Source: Topomyia yanbarensis (Eukaryota > Arthropoda > Insecta > Diptera > Culicidae). Taken from it: a DNA stretch of 64,000 nucleotides. Below are positions 1 to 11,088 of the stretch, piece after piece (position 1 is the stretch's first letter; each line of letters begins with the position of its first letter). Position numbers and translations under genes: made by a program. Below the pieces are notes generated by a model. That model was not told the origin of the DNA. It did not search any database and saw only the letters and a list, made by a program, of their open reading frames with translations. The DNA lies in the NCBI RefSeq assembly GCF_030247195.1, contig NC_080671.1, forward strand, positions 432,512,539 through 432,576,538, written 5' to 3'.

Positions 1-1700
1 ACCATACTTTCTCGTTGATAAGTATAACACAGCAAAAAAGAAACCACACAACAGGCTGAACTGTATCACCAACACCCCCTGCCAAGTTCCCGATTACTCA
101 ACACTTTTGAACGAACCAAACCAGAAAAAAAACCATGCCTTCTTCGATCGCCGAAAGTTCAAAAAACCACGCGGAAACAACACTAACTGTAACGATGCGT
201 AACACTTAAAACTTCTAACAACACTAACGGAAACTCATTAAACCTTCTCTTTATTCCGAGCGTGTGCTTCTTTCCGTATCAGAAAAGCAGAAGTTTTCTT
301 CTTCTCACATATTGATTCCCCTGCACACACTGCCCCCTCAACAACGCGTCTTCGCCTACTACCGGGGTGCGCTGCTGCTGCTCATAACAAATTGGGTGGA
401 GCGCGCGGGTATATCGCACGGATGCACTCGCACTCGAGTACGGTCGAAACTGAAATGAATCGAAAAATGTATGTTTACCCCCCGACTAGCTCGCTGCGAA
501 AAAGCTGCGGCCCAACAAAATTCTCACATATGCAATTAGCAACAACAACAAAACCAAAACACACTATCACCACTACGGGGCGGTTGGCACTCAGCGGGGC
601 CACACACAACACACCAACAGAACGAGGTCGAGTCACCACTCACCACTACCACTCGCTTCTCGGTGTTGAGTGAGTGCCACCCACCCGGCACAGCTGATAG
701 TTTTAGTAGGCCGCAAATGCAAGCTCCCAATCAGCTGTTGCTATGGCTACCGGCTTGTTTACAACCTCCCACTCCCGTGGACGGGATCAGTTTACGGCTG
801 TATTGGTAGCGCCAGCGACCGACCGCGCGCGAGGAAGTAAACAAAAATGATCCCCTTACACGTATGCAATTTCAAGCTGGTGTGAAATCAAGCTCTATCA
901 GCCACCTGTGCACCGGTCGGTCGGTCGGTGGGACGGTGACGGCGCCCCCGCATGGAGCACATCCTTCCGTTCTGCTGGCTGGCTGGCTGGCTGGCAGGTG
1001 ACGGCTTAATTTGACCTCGAAAATTTTCCCGATGAAAGCTTTTTTTTCGCCTACTACCACCACCACCAATGACAGCGCCGTTCCGCAAGTGTAAACAAAC
1101 CATGTTTTGTTTGCTATGGTTACGAAACATGGCTGAATTGCTATGGATTATGGTCGGGATCGTGGACTTCATGTCCTTTACCCTGTTAATTTCCGTTGAA
1201 CTTTTAAGACCTGCTCGCTGCCGGCAGCCGTAGTCGTGCGAGACTACGGGAAGACTTTCTCCTTCCTTGATGTAAGAACGGGTATGGCCTTCAGCAGCTT
1301 CATAGACGACGCTACACAAATACGTAAGTACATACCGTACGTACGCGCAAGCAAACGAACGAAAGTCCGCGTACAACAAACGAGTACTGAAAACGGAACA
1401 GGAAAAGCTAGAGTGCAAGTGTGAAGAGCACTTGAGCCGAGAATAAAAACGTGCAAAGCTATTTGTCGCCTTTTGCGAAAGTAGCATGTTTTTCACAGTA
1501 ACATCAAGCAGTTGGCTTAGTGAGACCTGCTTCATCGATTTTCCCGTGCAAACGGTAAAGATTGGGCAATCGGGATGACGAATAACCTAATACACCAAAT
1601 AGACGGAACGGAGTTAGTCATTCCAATGCTCACTCAAGTGAGCGAAGACATTTTATCCAACATATCGAAAATACAAAATCGCATCACTCACACCAGGTAG
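1..1700. other. Unassigned, relatively GC-rich unique sequence
   Basis: No gene can be supported here. The stretch is richer in G+C than most of the window and contains short simple repeats, GGTC units near 915-930 and GGCT units near 975-995. No TIRs or transposon motifs are visible. A 215-codon minus-strand frame (888-1535) has low-complexity Ser, Cys and Arg-rich composition and no recognisable domain, so it is left uncalled. The texture could suit the upstream region of a gene outside the window, but this is only inference. Confidence 0.4.
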
Positions 1701-1929
1701 CACACGAAAACTCTTCTTTTCACATCGCATTCGCACTGTGCTAGGGATAATTAAAATGAGTGGTGTTCATTCCGCCGGAAAATTAAGGGCCAATTGTTTA
1801 TTTTATTCCTGTCGCTTTTTAGTGGAATGATTTCAGCGATAACGAATTTTTTAATTCATTTACTTCATTTGTATCCACAGATACGCGTGTTTTATGACAT
1901 AATTTTCAGAACTCAGGGAATTGCACCGA

Positions 1930-2650
1930 TGAAAATCACAAGACGTGATCGAAATAGCCCAGTCAAAAAGGGCAAGGTGCTGGCTAACGAGGGGCTATTT
2001 GCCAACTCGGATGCGCTAATTGCCCTTCAATTTGCCAGCAATTTGCTGGCAATTAGGGGGCTATTTCAAATTCAACACTTGGCCGATTCGCCGCCGACAT
2101 TTTTTTGCCGCCCTACCCGCCCTTAAATCGCCCCCGAATCGCCCAGGGAACGCGCCATTTAATCGCCCTTAATTGTCTAATATGAAAATTACAAATAATA
2201 CTTATTTTCGGATTCATTATCTACTCACATAAACTTATCAGTATACTAAGTAATCACCATCAAACTATAGGAAGAATCAATGGTAAAATTGGTATTGCAC
2301 ACCAAAACATACCACAATCTGACTTTCATTAAAATTTTAGGTCACAGATCTTGTTCCACTCTGCTTACACACGATTCCAAAATTTTCCACATTCGTTGGT
2401 TAAATTAAGTGCACTAAACAAACAAAATACAAGCGGGAACGCGCCAATTGTTTAAAAAAAAACAATTTTAAACTTAAGCCAAATATGAACCGCCATGTTT
2501 GAAAAACGCAAAAAACAACCAAGTCCATTGCAGCTGCCAGAAAATTTGTCTAAGTGTTGAAATTGCCTTTAAATCGCATTCGCAAATTGAATTTGTTCCT
2601 AGGGGCAATTAGCACAGGCGAGTTGAGTCAAACGTCAAACTGTTTAAATC
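1930..2650. repeat. Word-rich repetitive DNA (AATCGCCC / GGGCAATT)
   Basis: The interval repeats short related words in both orientations: TCGCCC and its relatives near 2095-2175, GGGCAATT near 2600, and a self-complementary stretch TTGCCAGCAATTTGCTGGCAA near 2031-2052. This resembles the interior of the word-saturated MITEs elsewhere in the window, but clean terminal inverted repeats were not resolved, so it is called only as repetitive DNA. Confidence 0.4.
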
Positions 2651-2694
2651 GCCTGACCATGTTCGTCCGCATTTTTTTTTTGACCGGGAGACAA

Positions 2695-3240
2695 ACCTTT
2701 TCATACAAGAATATTTCTAGCAAACTTACTGAAAAGGTCCTATGTGCAAATGAGAGCCTCTCTTTGTTTATTTTCACTTTCGATTATTACGGCTTCACCA
2801 TTGATCATTCCAAGAATTTTCCAGTACATATTAGAACATGGTTCACTAGCATATTATGTAAAGTGTTAAGCAGCAACCGACCGAGTAATTAGCGGAATAG
2901 GAAGTAAACAAACAGAGGCTCTCCTTTGCACATAGGCAGAGACGGATCCAGAAAAAAATTTCAGAGGGGGTCAGAAATTTCTATTTTGAAATGTTCATTG
3001 TACAATACGTAATATGTAATAACCTTATCTAACTAAAATCATTTTCGGTGGTCGAATTTGGTTTGGGATGACTTTGAGTTTAAAACGAATTAAAATAGAA
3101 ACTATTTTAAAATTTCCCAACAAGTTAAAAAAATTCGGGAGGGGTCCGGACCCCCGGGGCCCTCCCCCTGTATCCGCGACTGCACATAGAGCCTTTTCAG
3201 TAAGTTTACTATATTTATAGTGTCAATAAAAAGCCTGTTC
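2695..3240. mobile_element. Foldback MITE, family A copy 1 (split by a nested MITE)
   Basis: The left arm, about 2,700-2,775 (AAACTTACTGAAAAGG, TATGTGCAAA, GAGAGCCTCT), is repeated in reverse complement on the right, about 2,905-2,935 and 3,183-3,225. The right arm is interrupted by a nested hAT-like element (2937-3182). The interior, with CACTTTCGATTATTACGGC and ACTAGCATATTATG, matches the interior of the larger foldback at 25.7-26.6 kb in opposite orientation, so the two are copies of one family. Boundaries are approximate. No transposase is encoded. Confidence 0.7.
2937..3182. mobile_element. hAT-like MITE, 246 bp, nested in family A foldback
   Basis: The ends are imperfect inverted repeats: CAGAGACGGATCCAG on the left and the complement of CAGTCGCGGATACAG on the right. 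The flanking 8-mers are CACATAGG (2929-2936) and CACATAGA (3183-3190), a 7/8-matching target duplication of the length used by hAT transposases. Removing the element restores the right arm of the surrounding foldback, which independently supports the boundaries. The right half contains GGTCCGGACC and CCCCCGGGGCC palindromic GC blocks. An inverted half copy lies at 35,754-35,850. Confidence 0.8.
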
Positions 3241-3537
3241 AACAAACATATTGCCAGCACACTTTTTAGAAAGAGCGCAACTGCAAATCAGACTCTCTTT
3301 GAGATGGTGCTACCACCCCTGGTTGCAACTCCGTTACCGATCTAGACAAACTGAAGTTTCACAGAGAATCAATGTTTGGGAGTAACAGATTATTCTTCAA
3401 TGTAACTCCTGATAACCCCAACTTGTTTATTAATCAATGCCGGCGCTGGTCAGGCGTAAATGTAGATCGCAGCAGAAAAGGGAAGAACTATTAGTCCGAC
3501 ACTTGTTTTGTTTTATATTACTGCGCATTTCACAAGT

Positions 3538-3660
3538 GTCTCGGGTTCGGGTCGGGTCCGGGTTTTTGAAATTTTAAACTTTCGAGTTCAGGTCGGCCTC
3601 GGGTTTTTAGAATTTGGAATTTTCGGATTAGGGTCGGGTTCGGGTTTTGAACACATCACA
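3538..3660. repeat. GGGTTCGGGTC minisatellite, short block
   Basis: About three degenerate ~38-bp units, each with GGTCGGG followed by TTCGGGTTTT and an AT-rich spacer (GAATTTTGAAATTTTCGG type). The same unit recurs at 4,735-4,990. Confidence 0.75.
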
Positions 3661-4734
3661 CCCAACCACCCAGTCTCTTTTTGTAGTATTAACTTTTTTA
3701 CTTTACTTCGTGATACGAATAGATGACACATATAACCGTACTGAATTTTACCACCTTTAAATCGATAGAATTCGTTATATTTTCTGATGCTCAACTATTG
3801 TATTTTTTTATTCATGTATAATATTTCTTCTCTTCAGATTTGCTAACTGCCCGAATTGTTTTATTTTTTAAACGAATACTCATGAGAGAGCATTCAACAA
3901 TAAGTGTTTCGCTTCTAAAATCTCTATGCGATTTAGTTTTATGATAATCATCAATAAACCAAGTCAAAGAAAATTAGTCGAAAAATATTGGTTTAAGCGT
4001 GTAGAAATCACGGAAAGTAGAGACTATCTATCAACGATGGCACCATATCCGGATTTTTTCATTACAATACATGAATTTCCACGATTTTAAGCAATTGATC
4101 GTAAAAATATTGTGTGTTCTGTTCAAGCCATAAGCGGATTTGTACAAGTTTTGAGTCGTTCCGTGAACTCCATTGGAGATGTCGAAGCATCTCTACTGGC
4201 GCGCATATCGTACTAGGTGACATCGAGAACGCGTCAGAGCATCTTGATTGACACCCACCCCGACACAAGTTTTAGTTTGACCGTACGAACCAGTAACGCG
4301 GGTGACGTCGTGTATACTGTGGAATACGACTTGCCAATTGACAGTGCTTAATTTAATGAATGTAATAAATTATACAAAACTACTCTTGCAGGAATGGTTT
4401 TTGATAAAAAAAAATATAAATTTTGGTTAAGTACGACGACCAAGGTTGTTTGAAACTCTCAACATTATGCCTCTTGTTTCCCCATACGTTAGCCACTGAT
4501 TTATTCTACTTATAATAGTAAATATAAATACCAGTCTCTCTCGCCAGTAATCCGTTTTGCTATAGGTAGATATAACTGGACGCGTATGGTGCTACTTCAG
4601 GTTCGAGTGATTCTATAATCATTTTGGATGAGCCTTGGATGATTCTTTTGGATGAGCCTTGGATCCAGCTCGGGTGCCTAAATTTAAAAACCTTCGGGAT
4701 CTTTGGTTGATTCTCCATATTAACAGATCCGGTT
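3661..4734. other. AT-rich sequence without a supported feature
   Basis: No domain, TIR or gene could be recognised. Short open frames on both strands look random. A phrase about rows of GGATGAGCCTTGGAT duplicates locally near 4,626-4,665. Confidence 0.4.
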
Positions 4735-4990
4735 CAGATCGGGTTCCTCCACTTATAAATTTTCTGGTTCGGGTTTTTGAATTTTGAAATTATCGGGTTC
4801 GGGTCGGGCTCGGGTTTTACAATATTTTCATTTTCGGGTTCGGGTCGGATTCAGGTTTTGCAATTTTAAAATGTTCGGGTTGGGTTCGGATTTTTTAAGT
4901 TTTAGTGTTTCGGGCTTGGGCCGTATTCGGGTTTTTAAATTTTCAAGCTCTCGGGCTCGGGTTGGGTTCGGGTTAGAAAAAATTGAAACC
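4735..4990. repeat. GGGTTCGGGTC minisatellite, longer block
   Basis: Roughly six degenerate units of 35-45 bp, each built from CGGGTTCGGGTCGGG and a T/A-rich spacer, continuing the same repeat as 3,538-3,660. Both strands are open for short distances, which produces Arg/Gly/Pro-rich spurious frames. Confidence 0.8.
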
Positions 4991-5070
4991 CGACCATCTC
5001 TACGAAATGTCAAACCAACATCATAAATACGGGCACTCATTTTTCTATAGATTAATAGTATCCAAAGAAA

Positions 5071-5198
5071 AACCTATTTTAATCCACCTAGTGGTGCAAT
5101 TGTGCCATTCTCATTTGTCCAAACTAAAATTCCATTGCTGGTTATGTTCAATACAATAATGGTGGAAAGGTATATTACATGTTCAGTACGATTTGCAC
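5071..5198 (+). repeat. Dispersed ~130-bp repeat, copy 1
   Basis: Matches 35,565-35,695 in direct orientation over about 130 bp with scattered differences. Shared landmarks are AATCCACCTAGTGGTGCAAT, TCTCATTTG, CTGGTTATGTTCAATACAA and TCAGTACGATTTGC. It begins immediately after a run resembling a MITE end. Class unknown. Confidence 0.8.
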
Positions 5199-5762
5199 AT
5201 ACATATCACTCAGGCAAATTGTATAGCGAAATCCATCAAATTTGCCTTCTGAAACAATAAAAAAATACAAAAACTCGATTTCATAAGTCGCTTATAGTTT
5301 TCATACGATTTATATGGTTTTCATAATAGAACAATATGATTTATTAATGAATAAATATAATTTCCATTGCAGCGCCCTATGATTTTCATAGCTATCACAA
5401 ATATGAACAAGTAATAGTAATCTATTAAAAAAATAAAATGGCTATCATCGTGTTTTGCAAGCCTTCGTTATGGGTGAGTTTATTAAAACAAAATTATTTT
5501 ATTTTAGATGTAAAATACAAGCAAATTCCAATACACAAAAGACAAACATCTAGCGGGTGAATGATGATTGTTAATATTTCAGGTATTTATACTTTCCTTT
5601 CATTTCAAAGTATCTGCGTGGAGTGGGAAAGAAAAATATTGGAAATAGTTTGCTGAATAATTATTCAAAGAAATACATAGTTGAGCAAACTTTTTAGCGA
5701 TTCATTGGCAAAACGCTCAAGGTGAGAATTTATAAACGATTTCCTTTTTTCACAATTTCCAG
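5199..5762. other. AT-rich stretch upstream of the myosin relic
   Basis: No coding or transposon signal recognised. The last bases form a pyrimidine-rich tract ending in TTTCCAG at 5,762, which reads as a splice acceptor for the myosin-like block that follows, so part of this stretch may be old intron. Confidence 0.4.
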
Positions 5763-6188
5763 GAATGCTGGAAACGGTACGAATTCGCCGGGCGAGATGC
5801 ACCTCACGTACGAAGAATTTATCCAACTATCGGATCCTACTGCCTAAGGGGCTGGTCAGTTCGCAGAAAGACGTGCAGGACTTCATGAGTACGATGGACC
5901 TCAATAAGCAGCACTACCAGACCAGCTCGATCGGGAAGACCAAGATCAGGCGTGAATCGCAGAAGATATCGCGGAACATTTGTCTGCACACGCGAATCAT
6001 CGACAGTATCATCACAATTCAGGTCTGGTTCCGGTCGATCCTGCAGCGGACAGAATACTGTCTGTACCGCAGTACGGCCTGCACGTCTCAATCGTACTGG
6101 CGAGTGTGCCTGAAGGCAAAGTTCCTGACGAAGCTGCGAACGGAAGTCGCTACCATCATCATAGCTCTTGGCGGGGCGACTATTGAGA
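5763..6188 (+). pseudogene. Unconventional myosin relic, block A: motor end and IQ neck
   Basis: The translation carries hallmarks of the end of a myosin motor followed by IQ motifs: GMLETVRIRRA, a shifted-frame HLTYEEFIQL, YRILLPKGL, KQHYQ then IGKTKI, then IQ-like ITIQVWFRSILQR, SYWRVCL and, in another frame, SSWRGDY. In myosins this segment joins the converter to the calmodulin-binding neck. The ILLPK and WFR neck pattern resembles class IX (Rho-GAP) myosins more than other classes, an inference from memory of the family. A splice-acceptor-like TTTCCAG lies directly upstream. At least three indels disturb the frame, near 5,790, 5,835 and 6,155, and most of the motor is absent from the window. 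It is therefore a partial, intron-bearing duplicate rather than a working gene. Confidence 0.75.
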
Positions 6189-6362
6189 TATCTGACGTTT
6201 AAAATACGCACACTGAGATCTCGCATTTTTATACTACCGCCCTCCCCTTAAGCCCAGAAGCGGTTTGTTTTCCTCCCAACTCTCCGTGTAAACGATTTGT
6301 TTTCCTCCCAAATCAAACGTCAAAACGGAAAAAGACCAACGCAGTTGGATAAGTCAATACGA

Positions 6363-6450
6363 TGCGAAGGTGGTACAATAAGTTGAAGAGTGGTGTACAG
6401 GCGCGTATCCAAGGTAATCAGGCACGGGCACGGTTTAATTTGACGGAGGT
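6363..6450 (+). pseudogene. Unconventional myosin relic, block B: IQ-like exon
   Basis: A short frame, RRWYNKLKSGV then QARIQGNQARARF, looks like the next basic IQ-type helix of the neck and ends at TTGACGGAG followed by GTAAGAAG, a good splice donor. It lies 175 bp after block A in the same orientation. The upstream boundary is uncertain; the usual aliphatic-Gln pair expected before QARI appears to have been lost by a small deletion. Together with the acceptor before block A this shows that the duplicate kept exon-intron structure and is not a retrocopy. Confidence 0.55.
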
Positions 6451-6605
6451 AAGAAGTTAGGTCTGTTAAGGATAGTTTATTTAAGTTTGGGTTTCTGATC
6501 TAGAAAAACATCCAGCAATATGTAATATGGGGTTTATGTTTCGTATACATTTTGCAATTACATTTGATAGTCCATTCTTCAACAACTAAAATTCTCTCTT
6601 CTCAG

Positions 6606-6907
6606 AAACTGTAACATGCCAAAGTACTGTCAACGAAGAGCCTCCCTGCATCCGAACGCCTGCGTTCGACGCACAGTCGTTCGGACGCACAGATTATCCA
6701 GCTCAGGGTGGTCAGTGTCAGTAAAAAACAACTAGCGTCCACGGTCGAAATAAGCTTCGAGTCGGCCGTTGACATCAGAGTCGAAAAATGTTTTTTTCGT
6801 TTACCAAAATCCGACGAAAATGACGAGCGAGCGATGCTACTTTCTAAACCACTAGAACAATACGAAACCGAAAATGAGACAACGGCCTACGACAAAGCAT
6901 GCGGGTA
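6606..6907 (+). pseudogene. Unconventional myosin relic, block C: tail exon
   Basis: An acceptor-like TTCTCAG ends at 6,605. The sequence then reads plausibly in two successive frames: first with EEPPCIRTPAFDAQSFGR, then after a shift near 6,715 with KKQLASTVEISFESAVDIRV and LSKPLEQYETENETTAYDKA, up to a donor-like GGGTAAAT at 6,903-6,908. The composition (acidic, Ser/Thr-rich, no low-complexity junk) is protein-like. No named domain is recognised. Assignment to the myosin tail rests on order and strand and on the intact splice signals, and is an inference. Confidence 0.45.
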
Positions 6908-7404
6908 AATTCAATTTCATTATTTCCTCCACACATTCGTTTTCGCTTCGAAATTGAGAACGACATTAGTCTCTTCGATTTTGCACATAGCGCTGGCCAA
7001 ACGAAAAGAAACTAGTAACGATATTTATTTGTAGTTGTTCGATTTGGGAGAACAACAAGCTAGCGATGATATTGGACGACTGAAGGGGCAGTGGTGTGCG
7101 TATTTCCTGTGTTTGCGGCGTTCTAGTTGCATTTTATGATGCACATTGCTATAATTTCATTTAATGAAAATTAAAATAAAAATCAAAATTACAGATTTGA
7201 AATTAAAACGAGATTGAATTTTCGTATTGTCATAGGAAAACGAAAGTCATTACTTCTGCTACTCGCATCCATAGAATCGAGAGAAGAAGGGGCGTTGTCT
7301 TTATTGTTTCGCTTTGTGTGAATTTAATAACGAAGGAGGCAGCGAAAAGAGGAAGGTGAATTCAGTGAATTTCATCGTTCATTGAATGGGTATGATAATT
7401 TTAG

Positions 7405-7991
7405 ACCCTGGTTGACATAGTAAACAAGAATCAGGCTCTGTTGAGCGATAACAGTCTAAGCAGTGCGGATTTCATCGACGACGACGTCTATGATGACTGT
7501 TACGATTCGGGTCTGGTAGATGACCCAAGTTACGGGGCTTCGTCGGCATTAAGACGTAAGTTGTTGCTCGGAAAGAATATCAGCGGCGGTAGTGGGAATA
7601 GTTGTTTGCTAGATGGATACAGTAGCAGTCAGCAGCATGTGAAAATGCTACTCCATCGGCAGGACGATGTGTTGGACCGACCAATACGGAAGTAGAAAAT
7701 CTAACGTGCGACTGTGCGAGCAAGAGCACATTTGACGATGCCGAATTGGCTAACTACCGCTTCAGTTTGCTCGGAGGTGTTAGTGGGAACCTTCCTGTAC
7801 GAAGGGTAGACTCCGGTTCATACCAAAGCCATCGCGTTCGTGATGATGGATGTGGAAGTGCCAACACATGTCCCAATAATGGAATAATTCGAAATCAAAA
7901 ACACAATAATAATAGTTTTAGTTCCAGTAATGTTGAAATCGTTCTTGTACAAAGCGGGTTAGATAGTCTCTCTTCTTCAGTGGCCAAATAA
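7405..7991 (+). pseudogene. Unconventional myosin relic, block D: last tail exon
   Basis: A TTTTAG acceptor-like end precedes a long protein-like frame with NKNQALLSDNSLSSADF, an acidic DDDVYDDCYDSGLVDD cluster and Ser-rich stretches. The frame hits a stop at 7,693-7,695, but a one-base shift near 7,680 continues it as VENLTCDCASKSTFDDAELA through an Asn/Ser-rich end (NNNSFSSSNVE) to a stop at 7,989-7,991. The combined length is close to 195 residues. No domain is recognised. It is probably the C-terminal tail of the myosin-like gene of blocks A-C, disabled by one frameshift; alternatively it is a separate decayed gene. Confidence 0.45.
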
Positions 7992-8015
7992 TGTAATAGT
8001 AATGGGTCGGTCCAC

Positions 8016-8932
8016 CTACATTCTCACTACAAAAACACCATTTGAAATTAGAGAATGATTTATAATGTCCATTTCTTCCAAATGTAATCTTTTAATGGTC
8101 CCGGTGCAAATAAGTGGTACCAGTTCTTGAAGCCGAGCATTGATTTTCCCGTCGTTTATATATATGAGGATCTTAATTATGGCGGCACCACAGAAACTAC
8201 GTGCTCTAAGTGATTGTGCAGAGTGACTGGTTTCGCCTGGGCTAATTTTTTGAACGCTATCAGCACTGAATGCCTGACAAAGTAGTACTCGATAAAGGCA
8301 ACTTCCGTCAGCATAACCTCCATTTTCACCTTCAGCAAATGAATGGTTCGCGTCCAAAAGGGGTTTACCCACATTTTTCCGAATTCGTTCTGTACTGACT
8401 GGCGTTCGTTGTTGCCCCACAAAATTTCGGGTTTTCTCCTTCGTTTTCCGAGGTTTTGAGAGAAAGTAGTATATCGAATCACCATCAGTGAATGTTATGT
8501 CAGCATACTGAGCAGGTATCGCGACTGTTGTCTTTGGTTCTTCCTCAATATTCTCTCATTAAATTGTTGAAACCAAACAAGATACAAATTTGTTAAGAGT
8601 CCCCGAAAAACATGTTTTTTTCTTAAATTCATTCTTGAAAAATTTCGGGAGGGGTAATCCTTAGCTCCCTGCCCCCCTCCTCTGGCTACGTGTCTGACGT
8701 AGAATCATTTTCATTGGCTCATTCATCGGTTTAGCAGTTTGGAAGTTATGATTTTTTAAAAAATCGAATTTTTGAACAACACAATTTTTTGAGCCAGTCT
8801 AACTTGTAAAGAGGCACCCTAATGACAAAATAAAAAACGTGTCTAATATTTTTCGATAAGTTACGATTCTACTCTTACCATTTTTTTGTTAACCTTTTTT
8901 TTTGTTAACGACCTATTGAGTCAATTTGTCAA
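8016..8932. other. No supported gene; fragment of the hAT-like MITE end
   Basis: Two overlapping minus-strand frames (8,016-8,420 and 8,177-8,485) have no recognisable motifs and are not called. Around 8,636-8,695 the sequence AAAAATTTCGGGAGGGG followed by CCCCCCTCCTCTGGCTACG resembles the right end of the MITE at 2,937-3,182, so a degraded fragment is likely there. Confidence 0.4.
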
Positions 8933-9590
8933 CTGTTGTTACGGCATTTAATTAGCAAGGGACTGGAAGGTGAAGTATATTTTTCAATATTAGGCGCCAT
9001 ATTACACATGGGAGAGCAAGGAGTTGAAGGGAGAAAGTTTAGAAAAGCGTGGAAAGGATCATATGAGCAAGCTTAAAGTTTACCGGCGACTTAACCCTTT
9101 GTCTGCTACCGTAGGCATTAGAAATGCGAATCACCTGAGTCTACGGAATGTCCGGACGAGCGTGAAGTAACTTGTTACTTCATGCTGTCGGAACCGACAA
9201 TAAGTTAAGTCACGAAGTTTGCGACGTTAAAACTCATTGAATGAGCTAGTTTTTTGTTTTTTGTGGCAGGCAGGCAATTTGTGAGGGACCAAAAAACAAA
9301 AAACTAGCTCATTCAATGAGTTTCAATGTCGCAAATGCTTAGTGTGGAAGTTTACCGTGACTTAACTTTTTTTCGGTTCCGACAGCAATTTCTAATGCCA
9401 AAAGATCCTGACTCCTACGGTAGCAGACAAAGGGTTAAGTCGCCGGTGAACTCTAAGCGTGCTCATATGACCCTTTCCACGCTTTTCTAAACTTTCTCCC
9501 TTCAACTCCTTGCTCTCCCTTGAGTACTATGGCACTTAATATTGAAAAATATACCTTCCAGTCCCATGATAATTAAATACCGAAAAACAG
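8933..9590. mobile_element. Foldback element, ~658 bp
   Basis: The two halves are reverse complements along almost their whole length. The outer arm CTGTT...GCATTTAATTA matches TAATTAAATAC...AACAG, the middle arm (GGGAGAGCAAGGAGTTGAAG) matches near 9,495-9,520, and the inner arm ATTGAATGAGCTAGTTTTTTG near 9,235-9,260 matches 9,293-9,322. A ~30-nt loop with GGCAGGCAGGC sits in the centre at about 9,262-9,290. Arm identity is high but with several indels, so it is not brand new. No coding capacity. Confidence 0.8.
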
Positions 9591-9599
9591 TTTACGATT

Positions 9600-9900
9600 C
9601 TACGAAATATAACGAAATTGGAAGAGATCCTTGAATTGCTGATATAGGGCATTTAGTAATAACAAGTGTCCAACTATTATCCCTTCCCTTTTCTGCTGTG
9701 ATCTACGTACAGGCCTATCCGGCGTTTGCATTGATCAATAGACAAATTGGGATTGCCAGGAGTTGAATGTTTATATCTATTCAATTTCGGCTAGTCCCGA
9801 TTAATAACGAAGTTGCAACCTGAAGTGGTCGCACAAGCTTAAGCTAATGGGTATTTAATATTCGAATATTTTCAAATTCGCTTTGTTAACTGAATTATTT
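9600..9900 (+). repeat. Family B repeat, 3' fragment
   Basis: Words such as TTTCGGCTAGTCCCGATTAA, TAACGAAGT and CACAAGCTTAAGCT match the end of the family B copy at 47,925-48,480 in the same orientation. Only the distal part of the family is present here. Confidence 0.65.
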
Positions 9901-10523
9901 AAACATTAGATAAAATTCCTAGTATGAGCTAATAAAAATTCTTTTAATAAAAACGTTGCCGTGTGAAGAACATTCGTGGCCCAAGATTCTACGCTGCTCT
10001 TAACAGTTCCATCTTCATCGTTCATTCGTAGCTCGCGCATCTAATGACTCACTGTTACACTTTTTCAACCCCTTTCACATGGTATGTTATTCATCGTTAC
10101 CAGTACACTTTGGATCAACACAATAGGTATACCTAATCTGACCAACTCTGACGAAAAATCTTTGTTTCATTTAAATAGCTAGCTACAAATGATGGTATAG
10201 ACATACACAGATCTGCATTAAAAAACGCATAACTTTGAAAATCTCCATAGAATCATAAAAAAATCAACGCACAAAAGATTTCAATATATATTGAAACATA
10301 GTGTCTAGTAGATGTTTTGGAAATCGATATTTCACTTCAAAACTCTTGGCCCCTCCAGAATATTTTTTCTGGCTACGTGCTTGGTTGAATTTTTCCACAC
10401 TACAGCTTATACACTACATACAGCTACACTTATCAAATGACATCTATTAAGTATGCTGAGTATTATTCCTAAGATCTTTGTGAATCCGATTACGGAACTT
10501 CATATAATCTGGTAAGTAACTGC
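9901..10523. other. AT-rich sequence without a supported feature
   Basis: No gene, TIR or tandem structure was recognised. Near 10,345-10,380 a CCCCTCCAGAAT / TCTGGCTACGTG run resembles the GC-rich end of the hAT-like MITE, too degraded to call. Confidence 0.35.
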
Positions 10524-11088
10524 CCTGCAGTAATACACTGCGTATCCGGATTTTTTGGTTCTTCATAAGTAGACGAAAAAATGTGCGACCGAAAATAAAA
10601 GTTGCAAGGACAGAACATGCTTCGTAAACCCGCTTCAAATATATTAGAATATGAAAATCGTAAATAAACTTCAAAGATTAAAACTCGGACAGAGAACCTT
10701 CAGCATAAGAAACGCTTAAAAAGTTCTCTCCCGTAAAGCTCGGCAAGATTGAACTATCAGTATAGAATCCGGTTAAAAATAAAGTAATCGTACGCAGGAG
10801 AATCCGTGTTCGAAATTAAAAGTCGGCTAAAAAAACTACTTTGTAAGAATTGGAAATGTTTTTTCCGGTTTTATACTGTTTTTTATCCAAATCTTGCAAA
10901 GGAGAGTCCCTGTCCGATTTTTATACTTGAAGATTATATCCGGTTTTTATATTCTAATGATTTTGAAGCGGGTTTTACGAAGCATATTCTGTCCTTGCGA
11001 CTTTTATTTTCAGTCGCTCAACTGTACAGGAAGCTAAAAATTAGGGATATTTTATTGTTCCGACCCTAGTGTGATAAAGTACTACAGG
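10524..11088. mobile_element. Foldback MITE, ~565 bp
   Basis: CCTGCAGTA at the left end mirrors TACTACAGG at the right end. Long internal arms, about 10,585-10,695 (AAAATAAAAGTTGCAAGGAC, GCTTCGTAAACCCGCTTCAAA), are repeated in reverse complement at about 10,905-11,020. The centre holds about 200 bp of AT-rich loop. Short hydrophobic frames on both strands come from the arms and are not genes. Confidence 0.75.

Noticed and set aside
888..1535. 215-codon minus-strand frame
   Set aside because: Composition is erratic, contains translated simple repeats (GGCT, ACC), and no domain or splice logic supports it.
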